NCBI GenBank assembly: GCA_963842455.1
Contig: CAWJHE010000006.1
Location: 558,001-622,000 of the forward strand
Source: CAWJHE01 sp963842455
GTDB lineage: Bacteria; Chloroflexota; Anaerolineae; Anaerolineales; UBA4823
DNA length: 64,000 nucleotides
Direction: 5' to 3'
Part shown: piece by piece, positions 53,604-62,046 of the stretch
Layout of the letters: every line of letters begins with the position of its first letter
Numbering within the stretch: position 1 is the first letter of the stretch
Made by a program: the position numbers and the translations under genes
Notes under the pieces: model-generated
Told to the model about the DNA's origin: nothing
Seen by the model: the letters and a program-made list of their open reading frames with translations, nothing else
Databases searched by the model: none

Positions 53604-54746
53604 TTAGTCAACCATAATATCTACAAAAGCGGTCATTCCCCAACGCAATTCATCTGGCCAATTTGTTAAGTTGATGATGGCTGTGTAATTCACCCCAGAA
53701 CCTTCAGATGCCATCGGGGACATTTGATCGATGATCCCTTCAAGGACGACATCGGGGAGCGCATCAAAGGTGATGCTGACCGAATCCTTGATAGCGACTC
53801 TGGCTGCATCAATTTCATTGAGATCGGTTGTTTCGATGCGAAAATGTGCCAGGTCGGCTAGCAAACAGACTGGCGAACCCGGGGGTATCCACTCTCCCTC
53901 ACGAACATAGATCTTGCTGATGGTACCGGTGAAGGGTGAATGCAATTCCAAATTCGCCAACTGAGCTTGTGCGGAGACCAATGCGGCTTGAGCATTTTCC
54001 AGACGAGACTGCGCAACGGCAACCTCTGCTGGTTTTGGTCCCTGCGACCAAATTGCGTAGTCCTGGCGTGCTTTTTCGAGATTTGCTTTGGCAACATCAA
54101 CCTGAATTTGGTACTCAAGCCGGCGAACTGCGGCATTGTAATCACTTTGGGCACGATCGAGTTCCTCTTTTTTGTCTTGCCTTGTGGGATCTGAGGATGG
54201 TTTATTTTTATACGGCTCGAATGCCTGGCGAGCCTGGTCCAGGTTTTGCTCCATCAAGTCAAATGCATCGAACGGGTCAAGCCCGCTTTGATTGGTGGGT
54301 GCAGTGAAATTGTCCAATTGATACTGAGCATCGCGAACTTGTTGGGCGAATATGGCAATGGTCTCCAAAGCCCGGTTTTGAGAGATTTCAGCATTCGAAG
54401 AGAGATCATCTAAAGCCGCTTGAGCAGAAATGAGCTCGAAATTTGCCATGCTGATCGCTGCCTGGATATCCTCTTGCCCTTTCAGACGCAATAGAAGCTG
54501 TCCGTCTTGAACAAGGTCACCCTCCTGAACCACTATCTCTTCGATGATCCCGGCAGCCGGCAAGCTCAGGCGCGTCCATTGCGCGGGTACAACGATCCCT
54601 GTTGCACTGACCACTGCTGGAAACTCATCAGCTGAAATAGGGGGCTCAGTGGGGATGGCTTGAGGTGTAAGGGTAGTACAAGCCGAGAGGATTATCGTGC
54701 TGATCAATGCGAGTACTGAAGCAATTAAAGAGTTTTTTGTAATCAT
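53604..54746 (-). CDS. HlyD/MacA-family adaptor lipoprotein
   Basis: 380 residues from ATG 54746, with GGAGG 6 nt upstream; the frame is open to 54794 but that part overlaps the permease end. Signal peptide ends LSAC, a lipobox. Then an LPAAGIIEEIVVQEGDLVQDGQLLLRL biotinyl-lipoyl-like hairpin half, a long alpha-helical coiled-coil (about 95-230), the second half SPFTGTISKIYVREGEWIPPGSPV, and a beta-barrel domain. A membrane-fusion protein architecture. It sits between the permease and the ATPase and probably contacts the permease outside the cell membrane. Confidence 0.92.
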   Translation of the reverse strand: MITKNSLIASVLALISTIILSACTTLTPQAIPTEPPISADEFPAVVSATGIVVPAQWTRLSLPAAGIIEEIVVQEGDLVQDGQLLLRLKGQEDIQAAISMANFELISAQAALDDLSSNAEISQNRALETIAIFAQQVRDAQYQLDNFTAPTNQSGLDPFDAFDLMEQNLDQARQAFEPYKNKPSSDPTRQDKKEELDRAQSDYNAAVRRLEYQIQVDVAKANLEKARQDYAIWSQGPKPAEVAVAQSRLENAQAALVSAQAQLANLELHSPFTGTISKIYVREGEWIPPGSPVCLLADLAHFRIETTDLNEIDAARVAIKDSVSITFDALPDVVLEGIIDQMSPMASEGSGVNYTAIINLTNWPDELRWGMTAFVDIMVD

Positions 54747-54786
54747 TTTTCCTCCTAAGCCCTGGTATTGGCAGGTGGTCAATCGT

Positions 54787-57033
54787 TTATTCATAACGCA
54801 ATGCCTCTATAGGCTGTAAGCGGGTGGCGCGGTAGGCCGGAAAGAGTCCTCCGACAAGGCCAAGTGAAAGTGCAACCAGGATAGCTCGGATAAAAATATC
54901 GAGATCCCAAGCTGGGACTAGAGCTATTCCATACATGGGCGTCATTTGTAGTAAGATAGTCAAGAGAAAGGCTAACCCAATTCCGGCAATACCACCCAGG
55001 AAGCCAAGGGTTAGGGCTTCATTGATGATCATCCCCAGGATTGCTCTCCTACGCCAACCCAGCGCCCGCAAGACGCCGATTTCCCGCGTGCGTTCAAAGA
55101 CGGCCATCAGCATGGTATTCAGCACGCCAACTCCGCCAACAATGATGGCTAGCAGAGATATGCCTGCCATCATGCCGTCTGCAGCTTGCATATCTGGCAT
55201 CTGGTCGACAAAATCACCAGACAGGGCAGCGTAGATCTCGGGGTATTCCCGGTTTATCCTTTCAACCAGCTCTTTGGCTTGACGATGGTCATTGACCTTG
55301 ATGGCCAGCATAGTGACCTTCCTCGGTCGACCGGTAAAGGTTTGTGCATCGCGCAAGGTGATCACACCGCCCATTTCTTCCCAGGCAGCTTCGGATTCAT
55401 AAATTCCAACCACTCGATACCGGATACTGCTGAGCTCAATCGTATCACCAACTTTCTTGTTCAGACTGTTCGCCATCATCCTGCCTATGATGATTTGATG
55501 GTTGCTGTTCAGGTTTTTTCCTTCAACAATATTGAATCTCTGTATACCGGGTTCTTTTGGCGCGTATCCCTGTACAATAAAGAAACCACCCGTTTCGGGC
55601 AACATCACCGCGGTAAAGATAATTCCGCTGGTGCTCTTGACTTCTGACAAGGAGGATAATTTTCCTACCAGGCGCTCATCGATAGCGCTGGTTGATGTAT
55701 CAGCAATGTTAGCCTGTCGCACCATGATTTCCACATTGGTATCCACAAACATCGTGTTCATTGCATCTACTGAGCCACGCAGGATTCCTTCCAGAGCCAT
55801 TATTGAACCTACTGTAAGGCTTATGGCGGTCAATGCCAGGATGGTCCTACCCGAACGCTGCCATAGACTTTGAATAGCCATTCCACCAACTGGCAGACGG
55901 TGGATCGATTGAGAGCTGCCGCCTTCATAGCGTAAGGCCTCGATCGGTTGTAATCGGGAAGCTCTCCAGGCTGGATAGAGACCGCCTACCGTACCCAGGA
56001 TAATAACAACCATAAAGGCTTGCAGAAGAAGCGCTTGACTTACGTTTGCCGCCCCCATGCCCATCAGAACAGTAAAGTGGGCTAATGAAGATAGCATCAG
56101 GTATCCCAAGGCAATGCCCAACACGCCTCCGAGCAACGATACAGATAGAGTTTCCAGTAAAATCATCCACAGGACACGGCTTGCACTCCAGCCAAGAGCA
56201 CGCAAAACACCGATCTCACGTGTGCGCTCCAGGACTGACATAAGCTGCGAGTTCATCATGCCAATTCCGCCGATCAGTATAGCCAAGATACCGATGGCCC
56301 AAACATAGCCTTTCATCATGTCGACTATGGCCTGGTTGTCTGCAAACTCCTGAATACCTGTCAAAGCAAGGTCGGGATATTGTCTTTCGATACGCACCGA
56401 AAGTCGCTCTTTAAGGGCAGGCTCCTTGAGCCGAATATACAACACGTTCACCTGGCGAGGTTTTCCGAGTAAGACTTGTGCATCATCCAAGCTCAATACC
56501 GCGCCGCTATCCTCAAAAGCATCGCCTGTTTGGTAAATACCAACTACTCGGTAGACACTCCCTGTGAGCCTCAGAGAATCCCCGACTTTTTTATTGAGCA
56601 CTTCTGCGGCTGCAGAGCCAAGCAAGATTGGTCTGCCTTGCATTCGCTGTGTTTGCCGGCTTCTCAGATCTTCACCCGATATGATCTCAAAGCGTTCCAA
56701 GAGAAAACTGTCTTCTGGATAACCAAAGATAAAAAAGATAGGCTCATTTTCTACCTGTGAGAAACCTTGCAGCATTCCGCTGATTTCTTTCACTTCAGGA
56801 GCAGAAGCCAGTTGATCTCCCACGCTTTCCTCGATTGAGCTGTAAGCAATGTCAAAAGAGTCTGGTTGGCTGAGAACCAGATCGGCCTTATTCCCCGTCA
56901 AGATAGAACTGTAACCTGCCTCCAGTCCTTCGGCTAAAGCTCCCAGTGCAATAATCGCAGCTACGCCAATGGCGATGCCGATGACGGTCAATAAAGTTCG
57001 GGTTTTTCTCCTTAGCAGGTTCTTGATAAACAT
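54787..57033 (-). CDS. Tandem double FtsX/MacB-type ABC permease
   Basis: 748 residues made of two full MacB-like halves, about 1-370 and 385-748. Each half has an N-terminal helix, a large periplasmic-type domain and three C-terminal helices ending in nearly the same sequence: GGLYPAWRASRLQPIEALRYE and GGLFPAYRATRLQPIEALRYE. Both keep the REIGVLRALGW loop that couples to the ATPase. Known MacB subunits of about 400-650 residues form homodimers; here the two are fused in one chain, so one polypeptide could be the whole membrane part. It starts the reverse operon of three genes. Confidence 0.9.
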   Translation of the reverse strand: MFIKNLLRRKTRTLLTVIGIAIGVAAIIALGALAEGLEAGYSSILTGNKADLVLSQPDSFDIAYSSIEESVGDQLASAPEVKEISGMLQGFSQVENEPIFFIFGYPEDSFLLERFEIISGEDLRSRQTQRMQGRPILLGSAAAEVLNKKVGDSLRLTGSVYRVVGIYQTGDAFEDSGAVLSLDDAQVLLGKPRQVNVLYIRLKEPALKERLSVRIERQYPDLALTGIQEFADNQAIVDMMKGYVWAIGILAILIGGIGMMNSQLMSVLERTREIGVLRALGWSASRVLWMILLETLSVSLLGGVLGIALGYLMLSSLAHFTVLMGMGAANVSQALLLQAFMVVIILGTVGGLYPAWRASRLQPIEALRYEGGSSQSIHRLPVGGMAIQSLWQRSGRTILALTAISLTVGSIMALEGILRGSVDAMNTMFVDTNVEIMVRQANIADTSTSAIDERLVGKLSSLSEVKSTSGIIFTAVMLPETGGFFIVQGYAPKEPGIQRFNIVEGKNLNSNHQIIIGRMMANSLNKKVGDTIELSSIRYRVVGIYESEAAWEEMGGVITLRDAQTFTGRPRKVTMLAIKVNDHRQAKELVERINREYPEIYAALSGDFVDQMPDMQAADGMMAGISLLAIIVGGVGVLNTMLMAVFERTREIGVLRALGWRRRAILGMIINEALTLGFLGGIAGIGLAFLLTILLQMTPMYGIALVPAWDLDIFIRAILVALSLGLVGGLFPAYRATRLQPIEALRYE

Positions 57034-57282
57034 CAGTTAGCATCTTTCGACGAACGCTGGCAAAATTCTTGTTCCAGGATGATTTGAGATCATTGTGAAT
57101 TCACTCCTGGACGATAAATTTGATCTCAAATTCTGGATGTGGAAAGAACGATTTTTCCAGACCTTCCACTTATTGTATTATACGACCATGAACTTTTGAG
57201 GGTAAGTACCAGTAGAATCTCTAAAGAAAAAATCTGGTAAACTAGTTTTGTGTAAATGACCTTTTCCCCCAATGAGGAATTT

Positions 57283-58218
57283 ATGATAGCAGAGATTGCA
57301 AGTCAGTTGAGAGAGAATGTCCAACAAGTGATTGTTGGGAAGGATCAGGCGATCAACCTTGCCCTGGTCGCGGTTTTATGTGAGGGACATATCTTGTTGG
57401 AAGATGTCCCAGGTATTGGAAAAACGACCCTGGCGCGGGCCTTGGCCGTTTCCTTGGGGTGCTCATTCAAGAGACTACAGTTCACCCCTGATCTTTTACC
57501 TTCCGATGTCACCGGTCTGAATTGGTTCAACCAAAAGAATCAAAGTTTCGAATACCGTCCTGGGCCGATCATGAGCCAGGTCATCCTGGCTGATGAGATT
57601 AATCGGGCCACACCTCGGACACAGTCAGCTTTATTGGAGGCAATGCAAGAGCGGCAGGTGACGGTTGACGGGGTTACTCGCCCGCTCCCCAGGCCTTTTC
57701 TGGTGATGGCTACCCAGAACCCGGTTGAATTAGAAGGCACATTTCCATTGCCCGAGGCTCAAATTGACCGTTTTTTACTAAAGATCCGTTTAGGATATCC
57801 TTCTGAAGCGGAAGAAAACGCTATTTTGGAAAGGTTCCGTCTCAAAGACCCTCTGCCCGAATTACAAGCAGTCGCGCATGCGGATCAAATTGTGCAATTG
57901 CAGGAATTGCGCCGCCAGGTGCGAGTGGAGGATTCTGTGCGCGGATATATTGTCCAGGTGGCGCGTGCCACACGTAACCATCATGAAATCGAATTGGGAG
58001 CTAGTCCGCGTGCAACGATGGGCTTGTACCAATCTGCTCAAGCCTGGGCTGCTATTCACGACCGGGATTATGTATTGCCCGATGATGTAAAAAAGTTGGC
58101 GCCGCATGTGTTGACACATCGCATGATGATCTCCCCTCAAGCACAATTGCGCGGGCGAAACCCAGAAGAACTAATAAAAAGCATTGTTGAGACGGTCGCC
58201 GTTCCTGTGGAGGGCTAG
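57283..58218 (+). CDS. MoxR-family AAA+ ATPase
   Basis: About 311 residues from ATG 57283 (GAGGA 6 nt upstream; ATG 57256 is the alternative). Walker A VPGIGKTT, Walker B ILADEINRATPRTQSALLEAMQE, sensor MATQNPVELEGTFPLPEAQIDRFLLK, and the typical RATRNHHEIELGASPRAT motif; MoxR chaperone-like ATPase. It is followed with no gap by DUF58 and DUF4129 genes, the known trio in which MoxR remodels a membrane or von Willebrand factor-type partner. About 250 bp upstream starts the divergent ABC permease. No regulatory site stands out in the 222-bp gap. Confidence 0.95.
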   Translation: MIAEIASQLRENVQQVIVGKDQAINLALVAVLCEGHILLEDVPGIGKTTLARALAVSLGCSFKRLQFTPDLLPSDVTGLNWFNQKNQSFEYRPGPIMSQVILADEINRATPRTQSALLEAMQERQVTVDGVTRPLPRPFLVMATQNPVELEGTFPLPEAQIDRFLLKIRLGYPSEAEENAILERFRLKDPLPELQAVAHADQIVQLQELRRQVRVEDSVRGYIVQVARATRNHHEIELGASPRATMGLYQSAQAWAAIHDRDYVLPDDVKKLAPHVLTHRMMISPQAQLRGRNPEELIKSIVETVAVPVEG

Positions 58219-59406
58219 TTGGCTTCTCTAAGCTGGTGGCCTTTACTGCTTCTGATCATCCTGATTGGAATAATTTTCCGGATTTACCCCCTGGCCGGAT
58301 TTGCGCTAACATTGGCTTTTCTGAGCCTTGTTGCTCACTGGTGGAATCAACGCGCTTTGCAGGGGGTCAAGTATTTTCGCCAGATGAACTATAAACGGGG
58401 ATTTCCAGGTGAAATCCTGCAATTGTCAGTCGAAGTAGAGAACAGAAAATTTCTGCCTATACCCTGGCTTCGTATCCAAGACTCCATCCCAATCGCTGTT
58501 TGCCCATCAGATCCGAATGCCTATTCACTCACCCACTTGCCAGACCAGGGTCTGTTAACTTCTTTGTTCAGTTTACGCTGGTTCGAACATGATCGGCGTA
58601 TCTATGATCTGTTATTGCGACAGCGTGGTGTTTTTCGAATAGGACCGGCGCAACTGGAATCGGGTGATTTATTGGGTCTATTCGAAACACAACAGGAAGA
58701 TGAGCATATGGATTTGATTACCGTGTTTCCAGATCCGATCCCTTTGCAAGCTCTAAGCCTCCGGTCGGATGATCCCTTTGGAGAACAACAGGCGCGCAGG
58801 CGATTATATGAAGATCCGAACCTCCCCATGGGTGTGCGCGCTTATTTGCCGGAGGATGATTTCCGCCGTATTCACTGGCCTGCCACAGCTCATACTGGTT
58901 CTATGCAGGTGAAAGTCTACCAACCGGTTACTGCTAAGGTCCAAGTGATCTGTTTAAATGTCTCTACTTTGCCTTATTATTGGGAAGGTACCCGGCCAGA
59001 TTTTTTGGAATACCTGGTTAGCGTTACATCAAGCCTGGTTCAGCAAGGCATGGGAAAAGGCTACCGGGTAGGTCTAATTTCGAATGGTAGCCTGGCGCAT
59101 GCTGACCAACCTTTCAGGATTCCGCCTGGTCGCTCCCCGAAACAGCTTGCCCAACTCCTCTCGGTTTTAGCTGCTGTGACACCTTTTACGAGTTCTTCCT
59201 TTGAGCGCTTACTGCTCAGTGAAGTTCCCAGACTGCCTTATGGAGCCAGCTTAATCGTTGTTACAGGTCTGTTACCCCCCATTTTGTTAGAAACAATCAT
59301 TCGCCTCAAGCAATCGGGCCGGCGGATTACCTTACTCACATTTGCCAAAGCGATCCCACCGGTTATGCCTGGTATCCAGGTCATTCATCTGCCGTATGAT
59401 GAATAA
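58219..59406 (+). CDS. DUF58 protein with N-terminal membrane helices
   Basis: 395 residues from TTG 58219, which lies directly on the MoxR stop with GGAGGG 5 nt before it. Two N-terminal helices (about 5-25 and 28-42), then a VWA-like DUF58 domain with the conserved EDDFRRIHWPATAHTGSMQVKVYQP motif. In the MoxR-DUF58-DUF4129/TgpA cluster the DUF58 protein is the membrane-linked partner of the ATPase. Ends 9 nt before the third gene. Exact role in Chloroflexota unknown. Confidence 0.92.
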   Translation: MASLSWWPLLLLIILIGIIFRIYPLAGFALTLAFLSLVAHWWNQRALQGVKYFRQMNYKRGFPGEILQLSVEVENRKFLPIPWLRIQDSIPIAVCPSDPNAYSLTHLPDQGLLTSLFSLRWFEHDRRIYDLLLRQRGVFRIGPAQLESGDLLGLFETQQEDEHMDLITVFPDPIPLQALSLRSDDPFGEQQARRRLYEDPNLPMGVRAYLPEDDFRRIHWPATAHTGSMQVKVYQPVTAKVQVICLNVSTLPYYWEGTRPDFLEYLVSVTSSLVQQGMGKGYRVGLISNGSLAHADQPFRIPPGRSPKQLAQLLSVLAAVTPFTSSSFERLLLSEVPRLPYGASLIVVTGLLPPILLETIIRLKQSGRRITLLTFAKAIPPVMPGIQVIHLPYDE

Positions 59407-59415
59407 GGTTTCAGG

Positions 59416-60843
59416 ATGTCAGCTCTGGTAGACAATGGCAATTCCCACAAGATGAAATCCTCCCATTGGTGGGAGTTTATCGTCGTGTTGTCCTTGGTGA
59501 TCATCGAACTATCCTGGTTAATCCCCTGGTACCGTACGATTATGGAATTCAGTATCGTTCCGTCGATTCCCAGGGCTGCCCTGGCTTTTGGATTTGTAAT
59601 GTGGACATCTTATTTGTTTGCCAGGGGGGTTGATGGCCTTTCATTGCCACTTATTCTCCAGCAGGCTGGTAAAGGAGTGGTTCTTCTCGTCGGGTTGTGG
59701 GCAACCGAGAGCTTTTTATTAGGTCTTCCAGATACACGTGTGATGACCTCTTTAGTATATCTGGAACCCGGAGCTGTTTTGGTGTTTTTCACGGTCCTGT
59801 GGTTATGGTGGCGAGGCGTGAGCCTGGCTGGCGACCTGATCCATCCAATGATGGTTTGGCGACGATTTCAGTTGGGATTGTGGATGATCATGGCTTACCT
59901 GATCATTTCCCATCGACTGCAGTCTGCCAATCCAGGTATCCTATGGTTTGTTTTTTTCCTCTTTGTAGGTTTTTTGGCTGTAATTTATGCTCGTGTTTCG
60001 TATGTGGGGCTATCAAAAGGGGTGTTGAAAAATCCCTTTGACAGTCGTTGGTTGGCCTTTTCGAGCATCTTTTTAGGGTTGTTGGTTGGGGCGACAGCTT
60101 TTTTCAGCAGCTTACTAACTGGACAGTATCGTACTTTGTTAGAGTTTGCAATGCAAGTCTTGAAATGGATAACTGCGGTTTTTCTATTTCTGGTGGCTTT
60201 GCCGAGCTTAATTGTTGCGGTTATCATCAGCCCGATTTTCACCTGGCTGCGCTTTTTTCTGGGAAAACGTGCTACAGAACAGCCAGCTGTGGACATGGAT
60301 TTGGGCGCCTATCCACTTTTCCAAGAAGTGCCTGCCCCGCAACCTGTACCTATCCAGGTACAAGGAGTGCTTTTTTGGGGAATTATCCTGCTGATTTTGA
60401 TCCTGGTTTTTGCTCGAATGCGAAAAGTTGTGAAAGCCAGGACTGGCTTAACATCCAATGGTCCAGAATCTCTATTAGAAAAAGGAGAAGCAGGTGCTTT
60501 ATTGCGCAAAGCTATCCAGGATACGTTGGATGCGTTAGCGGCGCGAGTGCGTCCCTTACGGCGACAACTTGCTGCAGCGTACATACGCAGGATTTATGCG
60601 CAATTAATGTATTTATTTCATGAATTGGGACGTCCCAGACCTGTTTCAAGAACACCGATAGAATTTTTACCGGCTATGCAGGAACTTCTGCCCTCTGTAC
60701 GCCAAGAACTTTTGTTAATTACACAAGCGTATACCCGTGTTCGCTATGGGGACTATCCAGAGTCGCTGGCAGAGATTGAATTTGCTGAAAAAGCCTGGCA
60801 GAGAGTTTTGGAAGAAGGGAAAAAACTCAAAAAACCAGGGTAG
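59416..60843 (+). CDS. Membrane protein with C-terminal DUF4129
   Basis: 475 residues. Eight or so helices over residues 15-345, then a cytosolic tail ending in the DUF4129 motif YTRVRYGDYPESLAEIEFAEKAWQRV. DUF4129 normally terminates TgpA-like transglutaminase proteins; here no transglutaminase Cys-His-Asp domain can be seen between the helices and the tail. Third gene of the MoxR-DUF58-DUF4129 operon. The stop is followed by two short inverted repeats (60855-60869 and 60907-60922) without T-runs, then the convergent synthetase genes. Confidence 0.85.
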   Translation: MSALVDNGNSHKMKSSHWWEFIVVLSLVIIELSWLIPWYRTIMEFSIVPSIPRAALAFGFVMWTSYLFARGVDGLSLPLILQQAGKGVVLLVGLWATESFLLGLPDTRVMTSLVYLEPGAVLVFFTVLWLWWRGVSLAGDLIHPMMVWRRFQLGLWMIMAYLIISHRLQSANPGILWFVFFLFVGFLAVIYARVSYVGLSKGVLKNPFDSRWLAFSSIFLGLLVGATAFFSSLLTGQYRTLLEFAMQVLKWITAVFLFLVALPSLIVAVIISPIFTWLRFFLGKRATEQPAVDMDLGAYPLFQEVPAPQPVPIQVQGVLFWGIILLILILVFARMRKVVKARTGLTSNGPESLLEKGEAGALLRKAIQDTLDALAARVRPLRRQLAAAYIRRIYAQLMYLFHELGRPRPVSRTPIEFLPAMQELLPSVRQELLLITQAYTRVRYGDYPESLAEIEFAEKAWQRVLEEGKKLKKPG

Positions 60844-60923
60844 CATAACCTTGATCCTGGAGCAGGATAGCCGCCAGGTTGGTAATACCATCTTTCTATC
60901 AGTCTTTCCCAATATTTTGGGAT

Positions 60924-62015
60924 CTAATCAGGTGGATTGATTTCCTGCAGAATATGATTAAATCTGCTGGCCAAGGACTGCACACGCGGTTCATAAATAA
61001 TTGAGGTATGGTGACCAGGGACCTCGTATACTTCTATCTGATTTCCAGCAACCGTATCCCACCCCAGGAATGGATCAGGGTAGATGCCTAACGGTTGTTT
61101 ATCTGCCTTAAAAAGGACCATTCTTCCCCCAAAGCGGCGCGGCTCTCTCTGGTGTCTCTTTTTCTTATTTTTGGCAGCTCCCATGTGGGCATTTTGAATC
61201 TTTTGCAACTCTTTGGGTAAAGGATGAATCATGCGATGTATTTTCTTTGAGAATTTTTGGCTCAGTCGGTTGACTACTTTCTTGCCTTTAACGCGCAAAT
61301 AAATCCAGCGTCCACCCCTATCGGTCGATTGCAAATTGCTCCAATGGGTTTCGAAGCGGCGTATATATTTGTAGATTCTGCGGCGTATTCTGGTTGTTCC
61401 TGGCCGGCGTTTCGGATAATTCGGTCCGTATGCATCGAACATCACCACCAGATCAACCGGTAATCCCTGGTCGTGAAGTTGTTGGGCCATTTCATAAGCC
61501 ACTAAACCGCCAAAAGACGATCCACCTAAGAGAAAAGGACCATTGGGAAGAATGGTTTTGATTTCCGAGATATAGTGTGCTGCCACATCCTTTACATTTT
61601 TCTTGGGCGTCTGGATGCCATCCAGTCCAACTGCCTGTAAACCGTAGACCGGTTGATCGATATCTATATGCTGGACCAAATCATGATACGAGAGTACATT
61701 TCCCCCCACTGGGGCAGCCAGGAATAGTGGTGTGCGCTTGCCTGAGCCTCTTAAGACAACCAGAGAAGACCAATCAGGTGTCCAGTCTTCGTGCAGAAGA
61801 ATATTGGCCTGTGTTTCAATGGTTGATGCCTTGAATAATGTGGAGAGGGGAAGTTTTACCTTGTATTTCCGCTCGATGGTTGAAAATAATTGGGCGGCTA
61901 ATAAGGAGTTTCCTCCTAGCTCAAAAAAGTCATCTCGAATACCAATTGGATGCAAGCGCAGTGTATTCTCCCAAATCTTCACCAGCTCAGATTCAATGGG
62001 ATTTCTTGGCGCCAT
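60924..62015 (-). CDS. Carrier protein-thioesterase part of an NRPS-like synthetase
   Basis: 363 residues as an open frame; with one base deleted at 62056-62058 it is the C-terminus of the adenylation protein upstream, giving one A-T-TE protein of about 881 aa. The peptidyl-carrier domain has DDFFELGGNSLLAAQLF with the phosphopantetheine Ser. The type-I thioesterase has LGGSSFGGLVAYEM (G-x-S-x-G), an Asp region (FDAYGPN) and GHHTSII (His). A basic linker (about 220-290) lies inside the TE. Releases the carrier-bound acid as free acid, ester or ring. No condensation domain is present in the window. The joined reading gives QALPAPDPF and then MAPRNPIE. Confidence 0.9.
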   Translation of the reverse strand: MAPRNPIESELVKIWENTLRLHPIGIRDDFFELGGNSLLAAQLFSTIERKYKVKLPLSTLFKASTIETQANILLHEDWTPDWSSLVVLRGSGKRTPLFLAAPVGGNVLSYHDLVQHIDIDQPVYGLQAVGLDGIQTPKKNVKDVAAHYISEIKTILPNGPFLLGGSSFGGLVAYEMAQQLHDQGLPVDLVVMFDAYGPNYPKRRPGTTRIRRRIYKYIRRFETHWSNLQSTDRGGRWIYLRVKGKKVVNRLSQKFSKKIHRMIHPLPKELQKIQNAHMGAAKNKKKRHQREPRRFGGRMVLFKADKQPLGIYPDPFLGWDTVAGNQIEVYEVPGHHTSIIYEPRVQSLASRFNHILQEINPPD

Positions 62016-62046
62016 GAATTCATTTTCTTTGCTCAGTGAAAATGGG

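Noticed and set aside
60855..60922. Inverted repeats ATCCTG-GAG-CAGGAT and TCCCAA-TATT-TTGGGA after DUF4129
   Set aside because: Six-bp arms without T-run; may help end convergent transcripts but not supported as terminators.
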